64,000 nt of DNA, from assembly GCA_031761405.1 (NCBI GenBank), contig JASEVX010000003.1:70652346-70716345 (forward strand). The letters run 5' to 3'. The DNA is from Serripes groenlandicus. Its lineage: Eukaryota > Mollusca > Bivalvia > Cardiida > Cardiidae. Made by a program: the position numbers and the translations under genes. Each line of letters opens with the position of its first letter. Within the stretch, counting starts at the first letter, position 1. The notes beneath the pieces are model-generated. The model did no database searches. It worked only from the letters and a program-made list of their open reading frames with translations, and was not told where the DNA came from. Shown here one piece after another: positions 33,490 to 43,629 of this stretch.

Positions 33490-33820
33490 GGTTGAACGGT
33501 AAGTGGTTACACTGGGGATGAACTATTTGTCACCGGTTATGAGTTGTGTATTTTATAACGATTACGAAACAAGTATACCATCTATCACGGGATTTAAACC
33601 CTGAACCTGAACGATAAGTGGTTATTGCACTGTGGATGAACTTTATTTATTTATTGGGGTTTTACGCCGCTTTCAACAATATTTCAGTTATATCAGTTCA
33701 CTTATTCATGATCCCTGGGTAAAAGTGGATGAACTTTATGACACCGGTTATGAGTTGTGCATTTTATAACGATTATGAAACAGGTATACCATCTTATCAC
33801 GGGATTTAAACCTTGGACCT
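33490..33820. repeat. ~115-bp tandem duplication, second copy split by a SINE
   Basis: TGAACGGTAAGTGGTTACAC ... ACACCGGTTATGAGTTGTG ... GGGATTTAAACC occurs at about 33490-33600 and again at about 33607-33820. The second copy is interrupted at 33647-33724. Without the insert the two copies are about equal in length. Confidence 0.8.
33647..33724 (-). mobile_element. SINE-1, 5'-truncated, with target duplication
   Basis: Carries only the 3' part of SINE-1 in reverse (TTTACGCCGCTTTCAAC ... TCATGATCCCTGGGT). The 15-bp GTGGATGAACTTTAT stands on both sides (33632-33646 and 33725-33739) as a perfect target-site duplication. This shows LINE-type insertion with 5' truncation. Confidence 0.85.
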
Positions 33821-34073
33821 TTTGGTAAATCGATCGAACTCTTCCTCTAGTACACTGTTCGGAACGTCTTATCTACATATAGCATTGTACTATGTGGTCA
33901 GGTGTTGCATTGGTTTAACCCTTTCAATCATTGTTGTAAAGTTATATTGAATTCTGACCAAGGTTTGCTGAGAAATAGTGTTCACAAGAAATGTCTACAG
34001 ACCAACCGACCGACCGACAAGCTTGACTCCTATATAGCCCCCACATACTATGTATTTGGGGGTATAATAAAGA

Positions 34074-34102
34074 TTCTGTTCTGTTCTGTTCTGTTCTGTT
34101 CT
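34074..34102. repeat. TTCTG microsatellite
   Basis: Five to six tandem TTCTG units abut the truncated left end of the next HpA copy. Confidence 0.95.
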
Positions 34103-34318
34103 ATGACAATTATGCAGCAGAAGACTTTGAACATATTTTGTCAAAAAAAAAAGAAAATCTCTATAATTAAATGGATAACCTATGGCTAGAAGTGGAAAAC
34201 ATTGTGGCAAAAGGAGAAATGGCTCGTTTTGAGCAATTTCTTCTTTTGTCACTATGTTTTTAAAAAGCCGTCTGCTGCAGATGCGTCAGAAAGCGTCTAT
34301 ATGAGGGTAAAGGGTTAA
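34103..34318. mobile_element. HpA element, left end lost at a microsatellite
   Basis: Enters at ATGACAATTATGCAGCAGAA and ends GAGGGTAAAGGGTTAA with hairpin GCTCGTTTTGAGC. The TTAACCC end has been replaced by the TTCTG repeat. Confidence 0.75.
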
Positions 34319-34341
34319 CAGAGTTAAATGTTACTTCTAGT

Positions 34342-34487
34342 TTAACCCTTTCCCACAAACAACAAATCTGCAGCAGCAGACTTTAAATACATATTGGCAA
34401 AACTGCGAAATATCTCAATAAATGAGAGGTTAATAATTGAATAGAGTTGACAAAATTGTGGCAAACGGAGAAATTGCTCATTATGAG
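34342..34487. repeat. HpA left half
   Basis: TTAACCCTTTCCCACAAACA through GAGAAATTGCTCATTATGAG; it breaks off at the hairpin loop. A second half of similar age lies at 34805-34935. Confidence 0.65.
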
Positions 34488-34804
34488 TCTTACATGATAT
34501 CAGCGCAGCCTGGAGCAACCAAGAGTTAATAGTGACTATTCGTAAATTATTTGGTATTGCTCGACCGGCTTTCAAACTCCATATACGAAGATCAGCCTGC
34601 ACATTTTGGCGTAACGTATTTAAACTACAGTGAAGGATTCATACTGCAAAACATCTGACACCGAATGACCAACCAGTCCCTTCCTTTCATGCAACGGGAT
34701 AAGAATAAAACCCATTCATAAAATGCTATTTCAGAGGCGCCTGCATGACAACATAATGTTCTCATTTTGAATTTTGAAAGGAGCCAAAATTCTCTTATTT
34801 TGTT

Positions 34805-34935
34805 CATACAGGCAAACGTATTTTGACACATTTACAGCGGACGAGATCTGAAAATGCAATATTTCTTTCTCCTTGTTGCCACAATGTTTGCAACTGTATC
34901 CAATAGTGATACTTACATTTATAGAGATTTTCGAT
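34805..34935. repeat. HpA-like fragment
   Basis: GCAAACGTATTTTGACACAT, CAGCGGACGAGATCTGAAAA and GTTGCCACAATGTTTGCAAC are HpA landmarks. The hairpin is deleted. Confidence 0.45.
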
Positions 34936-35560
34936 AATAAATCTATAAGGGTTTAAACCAGAGACTATTCAGACCACGCGTACAATGAAAGAAAAGCCGT
35001 TATGCGATGCGATTCTACAAGATGTTAGAACAGATAACCATGATTCACCGAGATGAACAAAGTAACAAAATGCCCTTATTAGTAGGATAGAAAATATGAC
35101 ACGTCGTGAATATTGAATATTTATAAAGATCGATTTTTTTCGCACCATGTTTTTTGTTGGGGCGACGACAAACGTTTCTAGAATGATTCACGCGGTCTCA
35201 CATCTGCTGTCAAGTGATCACTGGAGCGTGACACATGTTGATGTTATTGATTTGTAATTAACACCATTTGGTGTGATATCTTTACCATATATCAAGAACG
35301 ATAATCTATTGTTACTTAACGAAAAATAGATGGTTGGGTTATTGTTCTTGATTAATAATGATTCACTCTGGTTTAAAACTATGACATAATGGTATTAAAA
35401 TGGATCCACTATTTTTACAGTACTACCTCTTTGATATCTTTCTTACCTTATCTGTAAATATTGTTTATGAAAAGTGACTTATAGGCCCTACGCAGTCGGG
35501 TGTTTATATTGTTTGATGTTTGTATTTATAAAATATGTAAACATGTCACTATACTAACAT
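34936..35560. other. No recognised feature
   Basis: AT-rich with no supported feature. Confidence 0.45.
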
Positions 35561-35591
35561 ATTACTTACTTAATTACTTACTTACTTACTA
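35561..35591. repeat. ACTT tetranucleotide run
   Basis: TTACTTACTTAATTACTTAC-type units, about 30 bp. Confidence 0.9.
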
Positions 35592-35649
35592 CCGACTAAA
35601 TTTGGAATAGTCCCATATAGGGGCGCATTATCGCAGTCACGACTCAGAA

Positions 35650-35787
35650 AACGTCTGAACAAATATATGGAAAATCTCTTTAAAAATGAAAGATGCTTAT
35701 TATGAGCAATTTCTCTCTTTGTCACAATGTTTTGGAAAGTCGTCTGAATCCGAGGCGTCAGAAAGCTATGTGGGAAAGGGTAAGGTT
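35650..35787. repeat. HpA right half
   Basis: GCTTATTATGAGCAATTTCT through AAAGTCGTCTGAATCCGAGG to GTGGGAAAGGGTAA. The left half is not recognisable. Confidence 0.55.
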
Positions 35788-36151
35788 GTATCCCTCACAT
35801 TTATGTTTACTTTTTTCTTATTGTTTGGATAAAGGCATTCAGAGACATATAAATAAAGCGATGCGCAACTCAGATTACGCAAAGAACAAATCTAGTTAAA
35901 ATCTCGCGGTCATGGTGAGATGTGTCAGCCATGTTACTAACGTATTTATATTTAAAGTATGAGCCGTTCAATGTTTGTAAAAAGCAACTGATCCTGGGCG
36001 CTTTATAAAAGCCATACATAAGTTGTGTATCATTTAATTGCAACAATCTCTATGGGCTGATCAAAACTTACTCGATCACATATGTACATATTCAGCAACC
36101 AAACTTATATCAGTCTAGATCAAATTCTAAATTCATCACGTAACAACAAAT
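35788..36151. other. No recognised feature
   Basis: About 360 bp, unremarkable. Confidence 0.45.
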
Positions 36152-36414
36152 GAACCGTCCCACGAGAAAACCAACATAATGGACTCTGCGCAATGTATCG
36201 AACCAGATCAGCCTGCACAGTGCGCGCAGGCTAATCCGAGCCATCACATTCCGTCTCAGGGGGATAGAGGAATAGAGTGATGATTCCTGAAACAGAAAAT
36301 ACACAGGAGGCGAAACGTGTATGTCCGGGTTAGTCTGTGCGGCATGCTTTGGCTGGTCCGGGTCGATACTTTACGCAGAGTCAACAATGTTGTTGTTTTT
36401 TGGCGGGACGGCTC
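36152..36414. mobile_element. HpB element, full length
   Basis: 263 bp. GAACCGTCCCACGAGAAAAC to TTTTTTGGCGGGACGGCTC. Both hairpins are present with scattered substitutions. Confidence 0.85.
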
Positions 36415-36977
36415 AAATCTGATTGACTAAAACTGTATGGTTTCCTTAGCAAATCATAATGAATTTGGAATAGTCGGTGAATTCTGGCATTAAATTGCAA
36501 AAGCGACAACTTTCTAAGCCTTTTACACTTCATTTAAATTTATAAATGTGCAGTATATGGCAAAATACGTGTATGCCATAAGAGTTTCGATATTAAGCTT
36601 TATTTGATCAATATGAATGCTACATGATATGAGCTGACTTGGTCCGGACCATAACGGCTCAACTACCAAAGAAAATATTATTAGTTACTACATAGATGAC
36701 TGTTATCCAACGGAAAAGGGAAACAAATTGATTATAAGCTCGTGTTCTAAGTATATAAGACCGCTCGTTTGCCGTTACAGAATCTTTCATTTGCGTCTTC
36801 CCGCGCCTTTATCCATATAGTATAAAGTGCATTTCAGTATTAACTTCTCCCAGCATGAATAGAGTGTTTATCATATTTCAATCGACTAGTGTAGACACGT
36901 TCAAGTCTGCACATTCGCACACGTGCGCTAAATGTTAACCACATACGCATTACACACGTGCATCCCTTCCGAACATA
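36415..36977. other. No recognised feature
   Basis: About 560 bp, AT-rich. Confidence 0.45.
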
Positions 36978-37095
36978 TTAACGCCTTAAAACGCATCTGC
37001 AGCAGACGATTTCTGAAAATATTATGGCAAAAGGAGAATGACTACTAATGGATCATTTCGCATTTTGTCACAGTGTTTCCAAATTATATTCAATG
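36978..37095. repeat. HpA fragment
   Basis: TTAACGCCTTAAAACGCATC, TGCAGCAGACGATTTCTGAA and TATGGCAAAAGGAGAATG match the left half; it continues weakly past the centre. Confidence 0.5.
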
Positions 37096-37170
37096 ATAAA
37101 ACTCCCGTCGATAATTCAGATGCTAGATGGTAGAAATCTGGTCCAATCGAGCTGATGTGCAACAGTATAA

Positions 37171-37424
37171 GAGCCGTCCAGGGAGAAAACAAACAGTTTG
37201 TGTAAATCATCGAACCGCATCAGCGTGAGCATGCCGCGCAAGCTAACCCGGACAGACACGTTTCGCCTCCTGTGGATTTTATGTTTCATGAATCTTTACT
37301 CTATACCTCTATCCCCCTGAGACGGAATGTGTCGGCCCGGATTAGCCTGCGCGGACTGCGCAGGCTAATCTGGGTCGATACATTACGCAGATGGAGTAAT
37401 GTTGGTTTTCTCGCGGGACTGCTC
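37171..37424. mobile_element. HpB element, full length
   Basis: GAGCCGTCCAGGGAGAAAAC to TTTTCTCGCGGGACTGCTC. The segment next to the left end has a small deletion (AAACAGTTTGTGTAAATCATCG). Confidence 0.85.
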
Positions 37425-37477
37425 AATTATATTTTATATTCAGTCTTTCTCGCGTGATGAGAAGCATATCTCCTTTT

Positions 37478-37724
37478 ATTCTTTCCTATTTACAACAAAT
37501 CAGCAGCAAATGACGTTGAATATATCTTGCTTACATATTGACAAATCGAGCATCCGACTGTAAATGAAAGTATATGTATTGAAATACAGTTGAAATCATT
37601 GTGGCAAAGGGAGAAATTGCACACAGTATAAGCAAAATTCTTATTTTTACAACAACCTTTTCTAAAAGTCGTCTACTGTAGTCGAGTTCTCAAAATCAAG
37701 TGAACTTTGTTGGAAAGGGTAAAT
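37478..37724. repeat. Diverged HpA element
   Basis: TTATTCTTTCCTATTTACAA to GTTGGAAAGGGTAAA. The hairpin is reduced to AATTGCACACAGTATAAGCA. Confidence 0.5.
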
Positions 37725-38124
37725 CCCATCTCAGTATGGTAACAAAAGATCTACTGTGGCTTGTTCACGGGGGGAAATTGATGGGAGAAGCTTCCGGCCG
37801 ACTCCGTCGGGACGTTAGCGAAAACATAAACGCATATATCTGAATAAAATTTGAATTCATTTCGGCTGGAAGTGACTGGTTTCATCGTCGGAGAGATATT
37901 GCATGTCTGTGGTTTATGCATTAAACCGGTTACCTGATAGGTCATTTTATTAGAGTCGAAAATACTTTAGGAAAAAGTTTTTAAATTTGGTTAAGTCTAG
38001 GTATTAAGTATAATGTTCATACAGAGTTGAAATATAGTTCGTGAAAGGAAGAAGTCACTCGATGTAGGTAATTTCTCAACGTTTTCGAAAGGTATATCTA
38101 TTGCATATGGCGTCAGAATTCGTC
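37725..38124. other. No recognised feature
   Basis: About 400 bp; the minus-strand 64-codon frame at 37751-37945 has no domain. Confidence 0.4.
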
Positions 38125-38341
38125 TTAACTCTTTCAGCGACAAAGGCAATATTGAGCTTTTTGCAAACAATGCAGATTCAGGTGAGTCAGCTCGTAACGA
38201 GCTGTCTCACCTGAAATCTGCATTGTTTGGCTGTGAGTTATAAAAATATTCCAAAAATCATATAACTTGCATGAAAATAAAGTCGTCCGAGTTTGAACAT
38301 CGAAGAGTCTACTTGAAACAATTCGGCGCTGAAAGGGTTAA
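38125..38341. mobile_element. HpD element, best copy
   Basis: 217 bp, bounded by TTAA at 38125-38128 and 38338-38341. TTAACTCTTTCAGCGACAAA to GGCGCTGAAAGGGTTAA. The central hairpin is nearly perfect over about 30 bp per arm and centred on CAGCTCGTAACGAGCTG. This copy defines the family limits. Confidence 0.85.
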
Positions 38342-38848
38342 TAAAGGAAAGGGTTAGTTCCTTTGTTCATCTGGTAGAAGTGCAGGATTGTCTCCCCCTA
38401 CTATTTCAATGGTTTATATAGTTTTTTAATTGGTCAACAATAAATAGTTGATTAATTAATTAACTGACTAGAATTTATAATTGAGCAGGAATGACCAGAC
38501 TATTTTATAAAATGTTCAAACATGAAATGAGTAAAACATTCCGGTACCGACCAGCAATAGACTTGAAATGAAAATTACAATGTCTATGAGATGTCCTATC
38601 AGCAAAGATCCAGCAACAAATCCCCGAACTAACTTCACCCTTACCTCTTTGAATAACTAAAACTGAGTGCCATTATCCTGGATAAGTTTTTTGGACAAGT
38701 TCTCACATAAAAAAAAGAGCATTTTTTAAGGATCAGTAGCTACCGATGTAGATAAAGATCAGACTGGTCGAAAGTGCAGCCTGATATAGAGCTACATTAT
38801 TTGAAAATGCTAACAACTAACGTGTACGGCGTTAAACGTGACTATTGT
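38342..38848. other. No recognised feature
   Basis: About 500 bp, AT-rich, nothing seen. Confidence 0.45.
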
Positions 38849-39032
38849 TTAACCCGATCCCTCAGCAGACGGCTTTTTGAAAACATAGTGACAAAAGAAG
38901 AAATTGCTCAAATAATTGTCACAGTGTTTTCCACTTTTAGTCATAGGTTATCCATTCAATTATAGATATTTTTTAGACAAAACATGTTCAAAGTCGTCTG
39001 CTGCAGAATTGTTGTATGAGGGAAAGGGTTAA
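38849..39032. mobile_element. HpA element with two internal deletions
   Basis: TTAACCCGATCCCTCAGCAG to GTATGAGGGAAAGGGTTAA. The left ~25 bp inside the end and the second hairpin arm are missing (GCTCAAATAATTGTCACAG). Confidence 0.7.
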
Positions 39033-39511
39033 AATCGCGTTTATCAGGATAAGGGTAAACTGTTTTTTTCAAATTAGGGAACTCTAAAAGAAACCCTTCC
39101 GGCATAATTTTCGATTGATTTGTTTCCCAGGACAGACCAATCGTAATTCTGACAATGACAGATAAAGATCGATGTGTGCGGTGTTGTTATCTGATCCACA
39201 CCACTATGTTTGCCAGAAGTTTCTTGAAACCTTTGAAGCGGCAAGGAATTTCTCAGTATTTCACGAATAGTTTCAAGTCAAACCGAACTGGTCTGAAACG
39301 CAAGTTGAACTGGATCTACATAGCACGCAAAAAACATATTGTCGGTCTTCCTATTGTATTATTCTTATAAAAAAGAAATCAATGACGTCGGTTGAGGTGA
39401 AAACTCTCTATCTTTTTTATAAAACGTACGTACTAGAACTAATGTTAACAGTCACTATTTACGTTACATGTCTGTACAGCTTTATGATCCAAGAAAGTAT
39501 GAAGAAAACTA
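39033..39511. other. No recognised feature
   Basis: A 71-codon plus-strand frame (39155-39370) is rich in basic residues but is not recognised. Confidence 0.35.
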
Positions 39512-39770
39512 GAGCCGTCCCGCGAGATTGGTCATAATGGCCTCTGCGTAATATATCGACCCAGATCAGCCTGCGCCGTCCGCGCAGACTGATCAGGGCC
39601 GACACATCCCGTCTCAGGGGGATAAAGGCATATAATAATGATTCCTGAAACAGAAAATCCACAGGAGGCTAAAAGTGTCTATTCGGGTAAACCTGCGCGG
39701 CATGTTTAGGCTGATCCGGGTCGATACTTTACGCAATGTCCACAATGTTGGTTTTCTCGCGAGACGGCTC
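39512..39770. mobile_element. HpB element, full length
   Basis: GAGCCGTCCCGCGAGATTGG to TTTTCTCGCGAGACGGCTC. The left end lacks the AAAACCAACA part. Confidence 0.85.
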
Positions 39771-40325
39771 AATTATAGTCTATATGAAAATCAACCTTCT
39801 TGTAGTTATAACCCGTGTGGAATATTACCTGGCAAAGCATCCATGCAAAGGATCCAAATAAATACTGCTTTAGAGAAGGTCTTGAAGCCGTCATATATAA
39901 AAAAAAACCAGTCGAACAATTAAATAAATGAGTCAATGTTTTGTTTAAGCCATCAGAAAGCAATCCAGATTGGCCTGCAAACCTGCCAAGTCTGACCTGA
40001 ATCGCTCATTTTTGACTAATATGATTTATGAATACGGTATTTATAAAAAACAACCACACACACAAAAAGAAAAGGCGAGTTCGTCAGTAGGAAATATTTG
40101 ATTGAATTTTGATATTTCCCTTGGTAATAACCGGAACCCAGTAACAGCCCAACCAGAAAACCAGTTGTTCTATTAACCGTTAAAATAATTTTATTAGTTA
40201 AAATGATAAACATCGATTTTTGTAATGTTTTCCCGTCTCTCGAATTTCCTATTTAACCAGGAGAGTAATGCGCATTGAGGCCCGGAAGTAAGATCACGTG
40301 TTCCACGTGTACACTGTCTAATCGA
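39771..40325. other. No recognised feature
   Basis: About 550 bp, unremarkable. Confidence 0.45.
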
Positions 40326-40590
40326 CCGCCACAGTGGTGCAGTTATAGAGCGTCCAACTCGGGAGCGGGAGTTCACGGGTTCGATCCCCGGCAGGCTCAA
40401 AACAAACAAAATTAAACATGGTAGTAATGACTTTCTCTCCATGACGTTCAAGATTGTTTGATTAGCTTAACGAGTGACTCCCTGGTATCAGGGTGAATTT
40501 GTAGTCTGGAGTTCCATCCCCTTATTACTGTCATAGGAAGTCGGGAACCAGACTAGGTGAATGGACCAGAAGAACTAATAAATTAATTTA
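40326..40590 (+). mobile_element. Possible SINE with tRNA-like head
   Basis: GCCACAGTGGTGCAGTTATA ... CGGGTTCGATCCCCGGC has A- and B-box-like motifs. An AT-rich end (ACTAATAAATTAATTTA) follows some 190 bp on. A single copy gives no way to fix its limits. The arms do not form a good cloverleaf, so a tRNA gene is unlikely. Confidence 0.4.
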
Positions 40591-40616
40591 TGCTTTCTCA
40601 CGCCGCGCCAATATTC

Positions 40617-41438
40617 AACAACTGTGACCGGGCGACCGAACTATGTATGTAAACGTATAAATAGAACAGCTGTGACCGGGCGACCGAACAATGTATGTAA
40701 ACGTATAAATGGAACAACTGTGACCGGGCGACCGAACTATGTATGTAAACGTATAAATGGAACAACTGTGACCGGGCGACCGAACAATGTATGTACACGT
40801 ATAAATGGAACAACTGTGACCGGGCGACCGAACAATGTATGTAAACGTATAAATGGAACAACTGTGCCCGGGCGACAGAACCATGTATGTAAACGTATAA
40901 ATGGAACAACTGTGACCGGGCGACCGAACTACGTATGTAAACGTATAAATGGAACAACTGTGACCGGGCGACCGAAAATTGTATGTAAACGTATAAATGG
41001 AACAACTGTGACCGGGCGACCGAACTATGTATGTAAACGTATAAATGGAACAACTGTGCCCGGGCGACAGAACCATGTATGTAAACGTATAAATGGAACA
41101 ACTGTGACCGGGCGACCGAACCATGTATGTAAAAGTATAAATGGAACAACTGTGACCGGGCGACAGAACCATGTATGTAAACGTATAAATGGAACAACTG
41201 TGACCGGGCGACAGAACCATGTATGTAAACTTATAAATGGAACAACTGTGACCGGGCGACCGAACAATGTATGTAAACGTATAAATGGAACAACTGTGAC
41301 CGGGCGACAGAACAATGTATGTAAACGTATAAATGGAACAACTGTGACCGGGCGACAGAACAATGTATGTAAACGTATAAATGGAACAACTGTGACCGGG
41401 CGACAGAACCATGTATGTAAACGTATAAATGGAACAAG
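40617..41438. repeat. 48-bp minisatellite, ~17 copies
   Basis: The unit contains CTGTGACCGGGCGACCGAAC and TATGTATGTAAACGTATAAA, with a strict 48-bp period from 40623. The period is divisible by three, so all three minus-strand frames and one plus-strand frame stay open for long stretches. Differences between units fall mainly in a short ACCGAACTATG segment, which would change amino acids in the plus frame. There is no sign of protein constraint. Two units carrying TGCCCGGGCGACAGAACC lie 192 bp (4 units) apart. Confidence 0.95.
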
Positions 41439-41599
41439 ACTGTGTTGAATGAATATGGGCATTTTATTAAGAAAAATGCCAATGACAGCATATCTGTCAT
41501 AAACAATATACGATTACATATCTGTGGTGAATTAGCCAGGAAACGTCGTGATTTAAGTTAGGAATTGCGACGTAACAAACAAGGAATCAATTTCATTGT

Positions 41600-41810
41600 A
41601 TTAGGGTTTTACGCCGCTTTCAACATTATTTCAGTTATATCACGACGACAGTTCACTTATTCATGATCCCTGGGTAAACAAACAAATACTAGGCTAGGAC
41701 ATGTGACTTTCCCAGGGGCACTCCACAATGTCGTGCTGCGACTGAGGATCGAACCCGGAATTCCCGGTTTCAAACCCCCGACGCTAACCACTCGATCACG
41801 GCGGATTCCT
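41600..41810 (-). mobile_element. SINE-1, near complete, reverse orientation
   Basis: Read on the minus strand it starts AGGAATCCGCCGTGATCGAG, has B-box GGGTTCGATCCTC, the shared body ACCCAGGGATCATGAATAAG and tail GAAAGCGGCGTAAAACCC. It matches the 5467 copy end to end and so fixes the element at about 210-225 bp. Confidence 0.85.
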
Positions 41811-41868
41811 AAGCAAACAAACAAAACCTATCCATAAAAGGGTCAATAATTAGATAATATAATGACAC

Positions 41869-42106
41869 ATAAAACCATCATTATGGTCCTGCGTAGTGTA
41901 TCATACCAGATCAGCCTGCGCAGTCCGCGCAGACTGATCCGGGCCGACACATTCCAACTCGGGGTGATAGAAGTGTAAAGTAATGATTCCCGAAACAGAA
42001 AATCCAGAGGAGGTAAAACGTGTCTATCCGGGTAAGCCTGTGCGGCATGCTTAGGCTGATCCGGGTCGATACTTTACACAACGTTTGTTTTCTCGCGGGA
42101 CGGCTC
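41869..42106. mobile_element. HpB element, left end truncated
   Basis: Enters at ATAAAACCATCATTATGGTC and ends TTTTCTCGCGGGACGGCTC, ~60 bp after the SINE-1 copy. Confidence 0.8.
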
Positions 42107-42227
42107 ATATTTACAATACGTGTGGGGCTACTCTTCAAGTATTGTGTCAGACGGTGAGGACTCTGGTAACCTCTGGTAACCTCTGCACTATCGAGACGGA
42201 CGATCTAACTTCTAGACTATCGAGACG

Positions 42228-42342
42228 CTAAAGAAGAAGAAAAATGAGAAGGAGAAGAAGAAGAAAAATGAGAAGGAGAAGAAGAAGAAGAAGATGGCGG
42301 AAGAAAGAGGAGAAGGATTAGAAGAAGATGAAGAAGAAGATA
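42228..42342. repeat. Purine-rich AAG/AGG tract
   Basis: GAAGAAGAAAAATGAGAAGG is repeated and grades into (GAA)n. Strongly purine-biased on the plus strand for over 110 bases. Confidence 0.9.
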
Positions 42343-43629
42343 ATTTAAAGTTTAAAGTTGCTCGGATCAATGGATAAGTAAAGTCGATATCTTATTTCAA
42401 ACGGGTTATACATGTCTCACAATTATTGAACGGAACGTTCCAATTCTCTTATGATTTACTTATTTGTACCACAAGAATCCTCCCGTGACAGATTCCTATT
42501 TGTCCATTTTGTATGAGTATCGCCCATCATAAAAAGCCTTGTTTTTCATAGACATTGACGCAAACGGCGGGTTCGTATGTCAAATGGCGCGATCACTCCC
42601 CATTCGCCTGATTGCATTGACTAAACGGAGCGGAATGCTATCGGCTATACAGTACATCGTTAATCATGGTAATTTTGTAATATTTTCTGGGAAGAGATTT
42701 CTCGGAATTCGTCATATCAGCCCGCCTTTAACGGACGCCTTTTGACACTGGCTGATTGCTTTTTTGTACGGTCGATGGATGGTTTCGGCGTTGAAACTTG
42801 TTGGATTTCTTTGAATTGGGGTGTTTCGTCTAATCGACCGGTCGTAAATTGGTAGCAGGAATAAATCCCGTGCCAAATAAAAAGAACCGAAATGTATCCC
42901 CAGTTGATAAACACGTATAAATAAGAAATTATTCAAACTACAAATCTTGATTTTCGTTATCAGACTTTTTACTAAGATTTATCAAGACTCTCGCATCACA
43001 GTGTAGATGAAAACACTTATCTGGGCCTTCTCTGTTGGTATGTGGGTATGTACAATACGGGCCCCTTGTTTGATTGGCAGAGATCATTTGTTACAGGGAA
43101 ATGAACCGCGTCAAGCAAAAGGGCGTTGTTGTTATCACATAGTTATCAGAAAAGATATGGACGTGATTCTAATGGGGCTTCACCTCTAACAGTTCGTAAG
43201 AAGTAAGATCAATGGTTATTCTTAACGTATGGCAGGGGTGTAAACTGTGCTGAGACTGTGAGTATACACATACTTCCCTCACTTTACACTTTTCACAAAA
43301 TGGTGCAATACTCTTTATCGTTAGACACGGCTCAAATATTAAATTTTCTTCAGCAATTTCTATCCTGATGTGGAAGAAGAATTAATAGTGGCGTGCAATT
43401 CCGTTACTGTTAATATTTGTTCATTAAAGCGAAGATCCCCAGTTGCAAGGTTTTATGTCATTGTGTGTGTAATTTGTCATGCATGTTCCATCTTTGTAAA
43501 CCGCTGTGGGATTTGGCAAAGAAACAAGCACAGAAGACTGTTCAAGGGAGTTCATTTTATGGGTTTAATTTTATGCATCAATATTCTGCTTCATTTAATA
43601 GGATTATCATCCTTTATCACCAACTCGTA
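42343..43629. other. No supported gene
   Basis: 1.29 kb of mixed composition. A 60-codon frame at 43007-43189 starts MKTLIWAFSVGMWVCTIRA, which looks like a signal peptide. A donor-like GTATGTGG lies inside it, but nothing else supports a gene. Other frames overlap on both strands. Confidence 0.3.

Noticed and set aside
40598..41506. Long overlapping ORFs on both strands (up to 274 codons)
   Set aside because: All arise from the 48-bp minisatellite; four frames are open together and variation is not protein-like.
21407..42138. A recurring ~30-residue peptide (LRRLIRVDTLRRVHNVGF type) in many short ORFs
   Set aside because: Every instance lies within an HpB element; the similarity reflects conserved DNA of the repeat, in both orientations, not a protein.
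43007..43189. 60-codon ORF with a signal-peptide-like start
   Set aside because: Weak start context, no downstream exon, no conserved cysteine pattern and no known family; kept only as a note in the region entry.
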